Part shown: piece by piece, positions 50,700 through 59,886 of the stretch
How the letters are laid out: each line of letters begins with the position of its first letter
How positions within the stretch are numbered: position 1 is the first letter of the stretch
NCBI RefSeq assembly: GCF_900156065.1
Contig: NZ_FTNF01000004.1
Coordinates: forward strand, 248,001 to 312,000
Direction: 5' to 3'
Source of the DNA: Micromonospora avicenniae
Lineage (GTDB): Bacteria > Actinomycetota > Actinomycetes > Mycobacteriales > Micromonosporaceae
Length of the DNA: 64,000 nucleotides
Notes under the pieces: generated by a model
What the model was told of the DNA's origin: nothing
The model's database searches: none
Seen by the model: only the letters and a program-made list of their open reading frames with translations
Made by a program: the position numbers and the translations under genes

Positions 50700-52589
50700 C
50701 TACTGGGGACGAATCTTCGCCTGCGCGAACGCCGCCTTGACCGCCGCCGAGAGCGCGACGATGTCGTACGCCCCGTGGTGACGCCGGCCGTTGATGAAGA
50801 AGGTCGGCGTGCCGGACACCCCGCTGAGGTCGGCCGAATCGACGTCCTCGCTGATCCGGTCGGCGCCCCGACGCTCGTCGAGGTACTCCCGGAACCGGAC
50901 GAGATCCAGGCCGAGCTGGTCCGCGTAGTGGAGCAGGTCGGCCTTCCTCAGCGCGTTCTGGTGTTCGAAGATCAGGTCGTGCATCTCCCAGAACGCGCCC
51001 TGCTCCCCCGCCGCCTCGGCGGCCTCGGCGGCCAGTTGCGCGTGCGGGTGCACCTCGGTGAGGGGCAGGTGTCGCCACACGTATCGGATGTTGGTGAATT
51101 CGGCCAGCAGTTCCCGGACCACCGGCTCGGCCTGTCCGCAGTAGGGGCACTCGAAGTCGCCGTACTCGACCACCGTGACCGGGGCGTCCGCCGGCCCGCG
51201 TATGTGATCACGGTCGGTCTGGACCGGAACCAGCAGGTCGACGATCTCGTCCGCGGTACCGAGCAGCGCGCGGGCGCGCCGCGTCTCCGGCAACCGGGCG
51301 GCGAGCCGGAACACCAACCAGGTGACGACGGACGACACCACCGTCGCAACGAGGATGCCAAGCTTCGCCTCGTCCAGGGCGGGGCCGCTCAGCGCGTGGG
51401 AGGCGATCAGGAGGGCGACGGTGAAGCCCACACCGGAGACCGCGCCGACGCCGGTCACGGCGGCCCAGCCGACGGGCGGCCGGAGCCGGTTGTGGGTGAG
51501 CCTGGCCACCAGACGCGAGGTGAGAATGATCCCCGCCGGCTTGCCGATGACGTACGCCACCACCACACCTGTCGTGACCGCCGAGGTGACGGCCCGGGCC
51601 AGCAGCTCGCCGTCGATCACGACGCCGGCGTTGGCCAGCGCGAAGAGCGGCACGATCAGGTAGCTCGCCCATGGGTGGAACAGGTGTTGCAGCCGGTCGT
51701 TCGGTGACAACGCGGCGATGAGCCCGGCCCGCACGGAGTGAGCGAACTGCGGGGTGGGTTGTTCGCGGAAGAGCCGGAACAGGTCGCTCGCCCGTTGCAG
51801 TTCGGCCCGGCTGGGAGCGTAGGCGTAGGTGAGCAGGCCCATCAGGAGGCCCACCACCACCGGATCGACACCGGAGACCGACACCGCGACCCACGCCGCC
51901 ACCCCCAGCAGCAGGTAGACCGGCCCGTAGCGGAGACCCACCATCCGGGCGAGCACGACGACGGCGAAGATTCCGGCCGCGACGAGCAACGCCACCGGCG
52001 ACGGATGCTCCGGATAGGCGACCGCCAGCACCACGATCGCGACCACGTCGTCGACGACGGCGACCGTCAGCAGGAAACCCCGCAACCGGTCCGAGAAGCG
52101 CGGGCCGAGGACGGCGAGCGTGGCGAGCGCGAGCGCGGTGTCCGTGGCCATCACCACGCCCCAACCGTGAGCGGTGGCCGTCCCGGCGTTGAACGCCAGG
52201 TAGATCACGATGGGCACCAGCATGCCGCCGAGCCCGGCCAGCAGCGGCAACGTGAACCGCCGCCGCTCCCGCAGCTCTCCGATGTCGAAGTCGCGGCGCA
52301 ACTCCAACCCGGCGACCAGGAAGAAGAACGTCATGAGCCCGCTGTTGATCCAGCTACGCAGTTCGCGGGACAGGGTCCACTCGCCGACCTGCACCGAGAG
52401 AGACGTGTGCCAGAACGACTCGTACGACGACGGGCCCAGGTTCGCCCAGACGAGTGCGACCACCGTGGCGAGAACGACCACTCGTGCGCTACCGGTCTCG
52501 GTGCGCAGGAAGGTGCGGAGCGAGGCATCGACCCGGCCGACCCACGTGGTCTGACCCGACCACGGTGAGCGGGACGTGCCTCTCGTCAT
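50700..52589 (-). CDS. nhaA: NhaA Na+/H+ antiporter fused to a DsbA-like thioredoxin domain
   Basis: 629 residues. Residues ~20-415 are a complete NhaA with about 12 helices: FFFLVAGLELRRDF, VVMATDTALALATLAVLG and the paired ion-binding aspartates in LTVAVVDDVVAIVVLAVAY. Residues ~440-629 form a DsbA-type domain with the active site EYGDFECPYCGQAEPVVREL (C-P-Y-C) and cis-Pro GTPTFFINGRRHHG. The fusion is known in actinobacteria. Antiporter: sodium out, protons in. The redox domain may form disulfides at the membrane face or sense redox state. No membrane helix separates the last antiporter helix from the redox domain, so its side depends on helix count. Confidence 0.92.
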   Translation of the reverse strand: MTRGTSRSPWSGQTTWVGRVDASLRTFLRTETGSARVVVLATVVALVWANLGPSSYESFWHTSLSVQVGEWTLSRELRSWINSGLMTFFFLVAGLELRRDFDIGELRERRRFTLPLLAGLGGMLVPIVIYLAFNAGTATAHGWGVVMATDTALALATLAVLGPRFSDRLRGFLLTVAVVDDVVAIVVLAVAYPEHPSPVALLVAAGIFAVVVLARMVGLRYGPVYLLLGVAAWVAVSVSGVDPVVVGLLMGLLTYAYAPSRAELQRASDLFRLFREQPTPQFAHSVRAGLIAALSPNDRLQHLFHPWASYLIVPLFALANAGVVIDGELLARAVTSAVTTGVVVAYVIGKPAGIILTSRLVARLTHNRLRPPVGWAAVTGVGAVSGVGFTVALLIASHALSGPALDEAKLGILVATVVSSVVTWLVFRLAARLPETRRARALLGTADEIVDLLVPVQTDRDHIRGPADAPVTVVEYGDFECPYCGQAEPVVRELLAEFTNIRYVWRHLPLTEVHPHAQLAAEAAEAAGEQGAFWEMHDLIFEHQNALRKADLLHYADQLGLDLVRFREYLDERRGADRISEDVDSADLSGVSGTPTFFINGRRHHGAYDIVALSAAVKAAFAQAKIRPQ

Positions 52590-52763
52590 CGCAGTCTCCT
52601 CGACCGTCTCGTCAGCCGCTCAGGAATCGGGCAATTCACCGTAACCGGCTGACCGGGGCGACTCGGCGGAATGCACCCCACGCCCCGGTCCACGGTGCTT
52701 TGCCGTAGGGAGCAGCCGGTCAGCCGGAGGCGCCGGCGCGGGCGGCGCGACGACGCCCGCCCG

Positions 52764-53606
52764 TCACCTACCTGCTTGCGCCTCGGCGCTGAGCAGCGCG
52801 GCGAGATCGGCGGCGGAGCCGGGGCGGGCCCCGGCCAGCCCGGGGATCCGGTCGAGCACCCGATGCACCAGCGGAGCCCAGGCGGGCAGCAGGTCCGCCG
52901 CGGCGAGGAGACCGGTGTCGGCCAGGCCTTCGGCCGCCGGCATCATCCGCACACCCCCGCCGGCGACCACCGCCACCGCGTTCGCCCAGCGGAAGGCGAG
53001 GTCGACGTCGTGGGTGGACAGCACCACGGTCGTGCCGCCGGCGTGCAGATCGTCCAACGTCTGCAGCAGCGCCTCCACCCCGGCCGGGTCGAGCCCGGCG
53101 GTCGGCTCGTCCAGGATGAGCAGCCGGGGCCGCATCGCGACCGCCCCGGCGATGGCCACCCGTTTGCGCTGGCCGTAGGAGAGCAGGTGGGTCGGGCGTT
53201 CGGCGAGCGACGCCACCCCGAGCGCCGCCAGCGCCTCGTCGCAACGCCGCCGGATCTCCTCCGGAGCCAGCCCGAGATTGACCGGCCCGAAGGAGACGTC
53301 CTGACGGACGCTGGCGGAGAAGAGCTGATCGTCCGGATCCTGCAACACCAGTTGCACCTGCTGTCGTACCGCTCGCAAACCCGCCCGGTTGTGCCGAACC
53401 CGCGTGCCGGCGACGGCGACATGGCCGCAGCCTGGCGCCAGCGAGCCGGCGGCGAGCCGGAACAGGGTCGTCTTGCCGCCACCGTTGGGCCCGACCACGG
53501 CCAACCGCTGACCCGCCTCCACACGGAGGTCCGCGCCGGTAAGGACCGGACGGTCCGGCTGGTAGGCGAAGTGCACCCCGGAGAACTCGAGCAACGGGCC
53601 GCTCAC
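52764..53606 (-). CDS. cbiO: Cobalt ECF/CbiMNQO transporter ATPase
   Basis: 280 residues; the GTG at 53606 overlaps the cbiQ stop (a GTG at 53609 is also possible). ABC ATPase motifs: Walker A VVGPNGGGKTTLF, Q-loop VLQDPDDQLFS typical of CbiO/EcfA, signature LSYGQRKRVAIA and Walker B LLILDEPTAGLDP. The C-terminal ~60 residues are Leu/Ala-rich. Powers cobalt uptake by CbiMNQ. Last gene of the cbiMNQO operon. Confidence 0.93.
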   Translation of the reverse strand: MSGPLLEFSGVHFAYQPDRPVLTGADLRVEAGQRLAVVGPNGGGKTTLFRLAAGSLAPGCGHVAVAGTRVRHNRAGLRAVRQQVQLVLQDPDDQLFSASVRQDVSFGPVNLGLAPEEIRRRCDEALAALGVASLAERPTHLLSYGQRKRVAIAGAVAMRPRLLILDEPTAGLDPAGVEALLQTLDDLHAGGTTVVLSTHDVDLAFRWANAVAVVAGGGVRMMPAAEGLADTGLLAAADLLPAWAPLVHRVLDRIPGLAGARPGSAADLAALLSAEAQAGR

Positions 53607-54346
53607 CACTGCGACCCCACCACGACGCTCACCGCGACTATCAGCACGAGCAGCCCCACGGTCGCCGCCACGAACGGCGCCGACACCCGCCGGGCCTCCA
53701 CCTGCACCGCGAGTGAACCGGTGTATCCACGCAACGCCAATCCCTCCTCCAGGCGACGCGCGCGGCTGAACGCCCGCACGAAGATCGCGCCCGCCTGCCC
53801 TGCCAGCGACCGGTATGCGGTCCGCCAGGTCCGGAAGCCGAGCCGCGCCGCCTGCGCCTCCCGGACCGCGCGCACGCTGTCCACCAGGAGGAAGAGCATC
53901 CGGTACGTCAGCGCGGCGACCTCGGTGACGGCCGGGGGAACTCCCAGCCGGTGCAGCCTCGGCAGCACGTCCGACAACGGTGTGGTGGCACTGAACAGCA
54001 GCAGGCAGATCAGCGCCGCCACCGACCGGCCGGCCGTCTGCGCCGCCGGTACGACGCCTTCGGCGTTGACCGTCAGCCGTGCCGGCGCGTGCATGGTGAC
54101 CAGGAGCGGCACCGTCGAGGTGGCTACGAACAGCAGCGGCACCCGCGCCGCCCGCAGCACCACGGCCGGCGACACCCGGGCAGGCCCCACCAGCAGCACC
54201 GCCGCCGCAGCACCCGAGAAGAGCGCGCCCGGCCACGGCGGCAGGGCCACCGCGCAGGCGAGCAGCCCCAGCGACAGCATCGCCTTCTCCGCGGGGTGCC
54301 GCGACCGCCACGGTCCGGTGTGCGCCGCGATGTCGAGGGCGAACAC
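53603..54346 (-). CDS. cbiQ: Cobalt transporter transmembrane protein CbiQ
   Basis: 247 residues with five or six membrane helices. The cytoplasmic coupling segments contain the ECF-T motifs with A-R-G signature, here ARRLEEGLALRGYTG, preceded by SRARR. The N-terminus HPAEKAMLSLGLLACAVALP is characteristic. GTG start immediately follows the cbiN stop. Links the CbiM/CbiN substrate unit to CbiO. Confidence 0.92.
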   Translation of the reverse strand: MFALDIAAHTGPWRSRHPAEKAMLSLGLLACAVALPPWPGALFSGAAAAVLLVGPARVSPAVVLRAARVPLLFVATSTVPLLVTMHAPARLTVNAEGVVPAAQTAGRSVAALICLLLFSATTPLSDVLPRLHRLGVPPAVTEVAALTYRMLFLLVDSVRAVREAQAARLGFRTWRTAYRSLAGQAGAIFVRAFSRARRLEEGLALRGYTGSLAVQVEARRVSAPFVAATVGLLVLIVAVSVVVGSQW

Positions 54347-54667
54347 CTATTCGTGCGGCGGCTTCGCGGCGGAGCCCCGCAGCCGCTGCCGGGTCCGGGC
54401 GACCCCGAAGTAGTAGCCGAGAAAGCCGGCGCCCAACGCGGCCTGGAGGGCGAACAGCGCCGACTCCACCTCACCCGAGGGTGGTTCGTAGATCGGGGAG
54501 AACCACGGCTCGTAGTCGGGATGGTTGTCGACGATCGCCCGCTCGGCCAGCGCGTCGGCCCCGGTGAACGGTTCCTGACCCGATCCGAGTCCGAGCGCCA
54601 CCGGTGCCACCGTCAGGAGCAGCACCGCTAGCACCAGGAGCAGGTTGACCCGGGAGAAGCGCTTCAT
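54347..54667 (-). CDS. cbiN: Cobalt transport protein CbiN
   Basis: 106 residues with two membrane helices (~7-29 and ~70-92) joined by an external loop containing [12 protein letters not shown] and [29 protein letters not shown], the CbiN signature. It assists metal loading of CbiM. The ATG at 54667 overlaps the cbiM stop (ATGA). Confidence 0.92.
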   Translation of the reverse strand: MKRFSRVNLLLVLAVLLLTVAPVALGLGSGQEPFTGADALAERAIVDNHPDYEPWFSPIYEPPSGEVESALFALQAALGAGFLGYYFGVARTRQRLRGSAAKPPHE

Positions 54668-55341
54668 GCCTGCACCGCCGGCGTCCGCAACACTCCGAGC
54701 CGGCGCAGGTCGTCCCCGCTGACCCGGGTCAACAGCCGTACCACCAGCACGGAGAGCAGCCCCTCGCTGATGGCCAGCGGAATCTGGGTGAGCGCGAAGA
54801 TCCCGCCGAACTTCATCAACGCGCCGAGGAACCCGGTCGCCGGGTCGGGGAACGCCAGCGCCAGCTGGACGCTGGTGACGCAGTAGGTGGCCAGATCACC
54901 CAGCGCCGCGGCGGCGAAGACCGCCACGTCCAGACCGCCACCGGCCCGGCGGATCAGCGCGTACACCGCGTACGCCACCCACGGCCCGACGATCGCCATC
55001 GAGAAGATGTTGGCGCCGAGCGTGCTCAGCCCGCCGTGGGCCAGCAACACCGCCTGGAAGAGCAGCACGATGCCGCCCAGCACACTCATCACCGGTGGGC
55101 GGAACAGCACCGCGCCCAGCCCGGTGCCGGTTGGATGCGAGCACGAGCCCGTGACGGACGGAATCTTCAACGCGGAGAGCACGAACGTGAAGGCTCCCGC
55201 CGCTCCGAGCAGCAGTTTCGTCTCCGGGTCCCGGCGAACCTGCTGGACCAGCGCCCGGCTGCCATGGACGACGAACGGTGCGGACACCGCGAACCACGCC
55301 GCGGCCTGCACCGGGGGCAGGTACCCCTCGGCGATATGCAT
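54664..55341 (-). CDS. cbiM: Cobalt transport protein CbiM
   Basis: 225 residues when started at the ATG at 55341, giving [10 protein letters not shown], the invariant CbiM N-terminus whose first residues and His bind the metal. GAGAGGAAGG lies upstream. Helices follow with [60 protein letters not shown], highly conserved in CbiM/NikM. CbiM versus NikM is settled by the adjacent cbiN and the cobalamin riboswitch 42 bp upstream. Start of cbiMNQO. Confidence 0.94.
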   Translation of the reverse strand: MHIAEGYLPPVQAAAWFAVSAPFVVHGSRALVQQVRRDPETKLLLGAAGAFTFVLSALKIPSVTGSCSHPTGTGLGAVLFRPPVMSVLGGIVLLFQAVLLAHGGLSTLGANIFSMAIVGPWVAYAVYALIRRAGGGLDVAVFAAAALGDLATYCVTSVQLALAFPDPATGFLGALMKFGGIFALTQIPLAISEGLLSVLVVRLLTRVSGDDLRRLGVLRTPAVQA

Positions 55342-55382
55342 CGACGACCTTCCTCTCCAGCACCTCGTGGATGAGATCACTC

Positions 55383-55529
55383 GTCAAGGCCGGTCTCCTG
55401 GCTCCCGGATCGACACTCACTCCGGCCTTCCCAGGCCCGGATGGGCCCAGTGGCGTTTTCGGAGATCGCTACCCGGTCACAGTGGCGAGGGCCGCGCCGG
55501 TATCCCACCGGCTTCCCGTGCACCTTGAC
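55383..55529 (-). ncRNA. Cobalamin riboswitch of the cbiMNQO operon
   Basis: Minus-strand RNA closed by a 7-bp P1 stem (GTCAAGG 55523-55529 with CCTTGAC 55383-55389). It contains the core GGGAAGCCGGTGGGATACCG, then GCCACTGTGACCGGGTAGCG, then GCCACTGGGCCC...GGGAAGGCC, and ends in the B12 box GAGCCAGGAGACCGGCC. High cobalamin should repress cobalt import; the short distance to the cbiM start (42 nt) favours translational control. Confidence 0.9.
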
Positions 55530-55535
55530 GGCGAG

Positions 55536-55565
55536 AGGCTATCGGGCGAGCGCCGAGCGGGGCAA
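55536..55565 (-). promoter_or_regulatory. Candidate promoter of the cbi transcript
   Basis: TTGCCC (55560-55565), an 18-bp spacer and TAGCCT (55536-55541) on the minus strand, immediately before the P1 stem of the riboswitch. The position is right but both boxes are weak. Confidence 0.4.
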
Positions 55566-55769
55566 GCGGCCGAGGGGCGCCGTGACCTACGCCGCCTCGC
55601 CGCTCACGGCTGCGGCGTCGGTTCGGGTCCACGTCCGTCGAACGGCGACACACCCGCCGGGTACGGCGCGAGCCCGGCCTGGCCGCCCCGACGGGTGACG
55701 ACGGATGCTGGGCCCGCGACGCGATCCGGCGACGGTGAGAATGGCGACACGCTGACGGAACATCTAGTG

Positions 55770-55798
55770 TTGCCAAACCAAGGATGGCGCCATATATG
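55770..55798 (+). promoter_or_regulatory. Promoter of the nrdAB transcript
   Basis: TTGCCA (55770-55775), exactly 17 bp, and TATATG (55793-55798) on the plus strand, with the transcript starting near 55805 at the beginning of the cobalamin riboswitch. Confidence 0.65.
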
Positions 55799-55805
55799 GT
55801 GTCCC

Positions 55806-56005
55806 ACGCAGCTGGTTCGGCCGCACCTGCACGGTGCGGCCGAGGCAAGAGGGAACCCGGTGCGAGTCCGGGACTGCCCCGCAGCGGTGAGTGGGAACGA
55901 ACGCCGTCATCAAGCACTGGGCCTTGCCGGCCCGGGAAGCGACGGCCAGTAGGCGACCGGGGTGCCCCGGTCACGCCCGCGAGTCCGAAGACCTGCCAGC
56001 GCGCC
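55806..56005 (+). ncRNA. Cobalamin riboswitch of nrdAB
   Basis: Plus-strand aptamer with all class I landmarks in order: GAGGCAAGAGGGAACCCGGT, GCGAGTCCGGGACTGCCC, CGCAGCGGTGAGTGGGAACG, then GTCATCAAGCACTGGGCC, CCGGGAAGCGACGGCCAGTA and the B12 box GAGTCCGAAGACCTGCC (55981-55997). About 130 nt separate it from the nrdA ATG. Known parallel: in Streptomyces coelicolor a B12 riboswitch represses the class Ia nrdABS operon when cobalamin allows the class II enzyme to work. Confidence 0.92.
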
Positions 56006-56135
56006 GTACGCGTTCGCGGACGGCGGTCGGAGGTCGCGTGGGACGACCGACGCCATCAAGTGGACGGCGCACCCCGCCGTCGCCATGGCGTTCTCCCGCG
56101 TGCCCGAGGCCATCGGAGACAGGCGAGGAGGCGGC

Positions 56136-58526
56136 ATGACGATCGTGCGGGAGAGGTCCGGGTCCGGTTCGGACGGGCCGGAGCAGCGCCGGCAGGCGAT
56201 GCGGGTGCGCAAGCGCGACGGCGACACCGAGCCGGTGGACGTCAACAAGATCGTCGAGGCGGTCGAGCGGTGGGTCAGCGATCTGGACGAGGTGGACCCG
56301 CTGCGGGTCGCCACGAAGACGATCAGCGGGCTCTACGACGGTGCGACCACCGCGGAGTTGGACAAGCTGTCCATCCAGACGGCGGCCGAGCTGATCGGCG
56401 AGGAGCCGCAGTACTCCAGACTGGCAGCGCGTTTGCTGGCCGCGTACGTGGACAAGGAGGTCCGCGGGCAGGACGTGACGAGCTTCAGCCAGTCCATCCG
56501 GTACGCCCACGGCCTGGGTCTGATCGGTGACGACACGGCCGCGTTCGTGGCCCGCTACGCACGCGAGCTGGACGAGGCCGTGGACCCGACCGGTGATCTG
56601 CGGTTCGAGTACTTCGGTCTGCGTACGGTGGCGGACCGGTACCTGCTGCGCCACCCGGAGTCGCGGCTGGTGGTGGAGACACCGCAGTACTGGCTGCTGC
56701 GGGTGGCCTGCGGGCTCTCCGAGACGCCGGTGGAGGCGATCGAGTTCTACCGGTTGATGTCGTCGCTGGCGTACCTGCCGAGCTCGCCGACCCTGTTCAA
56801 CTCGGGTACCCGGCACACGCAGATGTCTTCCTGCTTCCTGGTCGACTCGCCTCGCGACGAGTTGGACTCGATCTACGAGCGTTACCACCAGGTGGCACGG
56901 TTGTCGAAGTTCTCCGGCGGTATCGGGATCTCCTGGTCGCGGGTGCGTGGTCGTGGCGCGCTGATCCGTGGCACCAACGGCAGGTCGAACGGCATCGTGC
57001 CGTTCCTCAAGACCCTCGACGCCGGCGTCGCCGCGGTCAACCAGGGCGGCCGGCGCAAGGGCGCGGCCTGCGTCTACCTGGAGCCGTGGCATCCGGACAT
57101 CGAGGAGTTCCTCGAGCTGCGCGACAACACCGGTGAGGAGTCGCGGCGTACGCACAACCTGAACCTGGCCAACTGGATCCCGGACGAGTTCATGCGCCGG
57201 GTCGAGGCGGACGGCGACTGGTCGCTGATCGACCCGACCGAGGCGCCGGAGCTGCCCGACCTGTACGGCGACGAGTTCGACGAGGCGTACCGCGCGGCCG
57301 AGAAGAAGGCAGTCAAGACGGTCAAGGCCCGGGAGCTGTACGGGCGGATGATGCGCACCCTCGCCCAGACCGGCAACGGGTGGATGACGTTCAAGGACGC
57401 CTCCAACCGGCTGTCGAACCAGACCGGCGCGCCGGGCAACACGATCCACCTGTCCAACCTGTGCACCGAGATCCTCGAGGTCAACAACGACGCCGAGACC
57501 GCGGTCTGCAACCTGGGCTCGGTGAACCTCGGCGCGCACGTCGGTGCCGACGGCGTCGACTGGCAGAAGCTGCGGTCCACGGTGCGTACCGCCGTGGTGT
57601 TCCTGGACCGGGTCATCGACATCAACTACTACCCGTCCGAGCAGGCGGCGGCGTCGAACCCGCGCTGGCGACCGGTCGGGCTGGGCCTGATGGGACTGCA
57701 GGACGCGTTCTTCACCCTGCGACTGCCGTTCGACTCGGCGGAGGCACGGGAGCTCTCCACCCGGGTGCAGGAGGAGATCCTCCTGACCGCGCTGGAGACG
57801 TCGGCCGGACTCGCGAAGCGGTTCGGTGCGCACCCGGCGTACGCCGAGACCCGCGCCGCCAACGGCGACCTGCACCCGGACCTGTGGGGCGCCGAGCCCA
57901 CCCAGGGCGAGCGGTGGGCCGCGCTGCGGGCGGCGGTGGCCGCGCACGGGCTACGCAACTCGCTGCTGGTCGCGATCGCGCCGACCGCGACGATCGCCTC
58001 GATCGCCGGCTGCTACGAGTGCATCGAGCCGCAGGTGTCCAACCTGTTCAAGCGGGAGACCATGTCCGGCGAGTTCCTGCAGATCAACACGTACCTGGTC
58101 CGTGAACTGAAGGCACGCGGGCTGTGGACGCCGGCGATCCGGGATCAGATCAAGCGTGCCGAGGGGTCGGTGCAGGGGATCGTCGAGTTGCCGCCGGAGG
58201 TGCGCGAACTGTTCCGCACCGCCTGGGAGCTGCCGCAGCGGGCGCTGATCGACCTCGCTGCCGCCCGAGCGCCCTACATCGACCAGTCGCAGTCGCTGAA
58301 CCTGTTCCTCAGCGCGCCGACCATCGGCAAGTTGTCGTCGATGTACCTCTACGCCTGGAAGTCCGGGCTGAAGACCACCTACTACCTGCGCTCGCGTCCG
58401 GCGACGCGCATCCAGCAGGCCACCGTCGCCGTCGGTCAGGCGGTCGAGCCGATCGTCGCGGTGAGCGACGACGAGGCGCTGGCCTGCTCCCTGGAGAACC
58501 CCGAGAGTTGCGAGGCCTGCCAGTGA
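56136..58526 (+). CDS. nrdA: Class Ia ribonucleoside-diphosphate reductase, large subunit
   Basis: 796 residues from the ATG at 56136, with GCGAGGAGG upstream; translation further upstream would run into the riboswitch. N-terminal ATP-cone (~20-110, VRKRDGDTEPVDVNKIVEAVERW), the allosteric activity site. Catalytic barrel residues: MSSCFLVD and AVCNLGSVNLG (redox Cys pair), NLCTEI (Asn, radical Cys and Glu), TTYYLRSR (radical-transfer tyrosines). The C-terminal tail CEACQ carries the shuttle cysteines. Reduces NDPs to dNDPs with NrdB. Controlled by the upstream cobalamin riboswitch and overlaps nrdB (GTGA). Confidence 0.96.
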   Translation: MTIVRERSGSGSDGPEQRRQAMRVRKRDGDTEPVDVNKIVEAVERWVSDLDEVDPLRVATKTISGLYDGATTAELDKLSIQTAAELIGEEPQYSRLAARLLAAYVDKEVRGQDVTSFSQSIRYAHGLGLIGDDTAAFVARYARELDEAVDPTGDLRFEYFGLRTVADRYLLRHPESRLVVETPQYWLLRVACGLSETPVEAIEFYRLMSSLAYLPSSPTLFNSGTRHTQMSSCFLVDSPRDELDSIYERYHQVARLSKFSGGIGISWSRVRGRGALIRGTNGRSNGIVPFLKTLDAGVAAVNQGGRRKGAACVYLEPWHPDIEEFLELRDNTGEESRRTHNLNLANWIPDEFMRRVEADGDWSLIDPTEAPELPDLYGDEFDEAYRAAEKKAVKTVKARELYGRMMRTLAQTGNGWMTFKDASNRLSNQTGAPGNTIHLSNLCTEILEVNNDAETAVCNLGSVNLGAHVGADGVDWQKLRSTVRTAVVFLDRVIDINYYPSEQAAASNPRWRPVGLGLMGLQDAFFTLRLPFDSAEARELSTRVQEEILLTALETSAGLAKRFGAHPAYAETRAANGDLHPDLWGAEPTQGERWAALRAAVAAHGLRNSLLVAIAPTATIASIAGCYECIEPQVSNLFKRETMSGEFLQINTYLVRELKARGLWTPAIRDQIKRAEGSVQGIVELPPEVRELFRTAWELPQRALIDLAAARAPYIDQSQSLNLFLSAPTIGKLSSMYLYAWKSGLKTTYYLRSRPATRIQQATVAVGQAVEPIVAVSDDEALACSLENPESCEACQ

Positions 58527-59572
58527 CCACGATCCCCCAACCACGCACCGACAGCACCGGCACCGGCGAGCGGCACCTGCTGCTCGATCCCGGCATGGAC
58601 CTGACCCTGCGGCCGATGCGCTACCCGCACTTCTTCGACCGGTTCAAGGACGCCATCAAGAACACCTGGACCGTCGAGGAGGTCGACCTGCACTCCGACC
58701 TCGCCGACCTGGCGAAGCTCTCCCCCGCCGAGCGGCATCTGGTGTCCCGGCTGGTCGCGTTCTTCGCCACCGGCGACACGATCGTCGCCAACAACCTGGT
58801 GCTCAACCTCTACCAGCACGTCAACAGCCCGGAGGGCCGGCTCTACCTGTCCCGCCAGCTGTTCGAGGAGGCCGTGCACGTCCAGTTCTACCTGAATCTG
58901 CTCGACACCTACGTACCCGACGAGAAGGAGCGCTTCGCGGCGTTCGCCGCCATCGAGAACATCCCGTCGATCCGGCGCAAGGCCGAGTTCTGCTTCCGCT
59001 GGATCGACTCCATCTTCGAGCTGCGCGAGCTGCGGACCCGGGAGGATCGCCGGGCGTTCCTGCTCAACCTGATCTGCTTCGCCGCCTGCATCGAGGGCCT
59101 GTTCTTCTACGGCGCCTTCGCCTACGTCTACTTCCTGCGTTCCCGGGGCCTGCTGAACGGTCTCGCCTCCGGCACCAACTGGGTGTTCCGCGACGAGTCC
59201 ATGCACATGGCGTTCGCCTTCGACGTGGTGGAGACCGTACGGCGCGAGGAGCCGGATCTGTTCGACGACGAGATGGTCCGCCAGGTGCGGGAGATGCTCG
59301 CCGAGGCGGTCGAGTGCGAGACGCAGTTCGCCGAGGACCTGCTCGAACAGGGCGTCTCCGGGCTCTCCCTCGGCGACATGCGGGAGTACCTGCGGCACGT
59401 GGCCGATCGCCGGCTCGCCCAACTCGGCATCGCACCGCTCTACGGCTCGGCGAACCCGTTCGCGTTCATGGAGCTGCAGGACGTGCAGGAGTTGTCGAAC
59501 TTCTTCGAGCGCCGGGTCTCCGCGTACCAGGTGGCCGTCACCGGCAGCGTCACCTTCGACGACGACTTCTGA
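58523..59572 (+). CDS. nrdB: Class Ia ribonucleoside-diphosphate reductase, small subunit
   Basis: 349 residues; the GTG at 58523 overlaps the nrdA stop. Ferritin-like di-iron protein with ligand motifs FEEAVHVQFY (Glu and His, with Tyr four residues after the His at the E. coli Tyr122 position), a later Glu in CIEGLFFY and DESMHMAFAF (Glu and His). Conservation of the radical tyrosine points to a standard tyrosyl-radical enzyme, not the Phe-containing Ic type. Supplies the radical to NrdA. No nrdS-like regulator follows, unlike Streptomyces nrdABS. Confidence 0.96.
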   Translation: MTTIPQPRTDSTGTGERHLLLDPGMDLTLRPMRYPHFFDRFKDAIKNTWTVEEVDLHSDLADLAKLSPAERHLVSRLVAFFATGDTIVANNLVLNLYQHVNSPEGRLYLSRQLFEEAVHVQFYLNLLDTYVPDEKERFAAFAAIENIPSIRRKAEFCFRWIDSIFELRELRTREDRRAFLLNLICFAACIEGLFFYGAFAYVYFLRSRGLLNGLASGTNWVFRDESMHMAFAFDVVETVRREEPDLFDDEMVRQVREMLAEAVECETQFAEDLLEQGVSGLSLGDMREYLRHVADRRLAQLGIAPLYGSANPFAFMELQDVQELSNFFERRVSAYQVAVTGSVTFDDDF

Positions 59573-59886
59573 GCACCGGCCGACCCCGGGGCCGCCGGTG
59601 CCCCGGGGTCGGCGCGCACCCACCTGGCGGGCAAGCCCCGCCCGGGGGCGTTGCCTCAAGTAATCCTCAAATCCGCAGCACGTCGGACATCGATGTGAGG
59701 AATGCGAATACGATCACCGCACTCGGCTCGCCCGTCGCCCGTCCGATCCGCCTCACGTCCGCGGTCCCGTCCTGCCACGGCCTGGTGCGGGCGAAATTCA
59801 GCGCGAATGTCCCAAGTGGAGCGGAGTGGCCGGCGCACGGGCGTGCCATGAGATCAACCACTGGCCGCAAACAGAAGGAGGGAAGC
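59573..59886. other. Intergenic region, 314 bp
   Basis: After nrdB and its terminator (59580-59612), this holds the leader of the M14 peptidase gene. A relatively AT-rich patch at 59655-59720 probably contains its promoter, but no pair of boxes is convincing. No further gene seen. Confidence 0.4.
59580..59612 (+). terminator. Terminator after nrdAB
   Basis: Perfect 13-bp stem CCGACCCCGGGGC / GCCCCGGGGTCGG with a 7-nt loop, 7 bp after the nrdB stop. Confidence 0.85.

Noticed and set aside
56000..57947. Long minus-strand frame opposite nrdA
   Set aside because: Shadow of nrdA, which is unmistakable; no ribosome binding site or domain.
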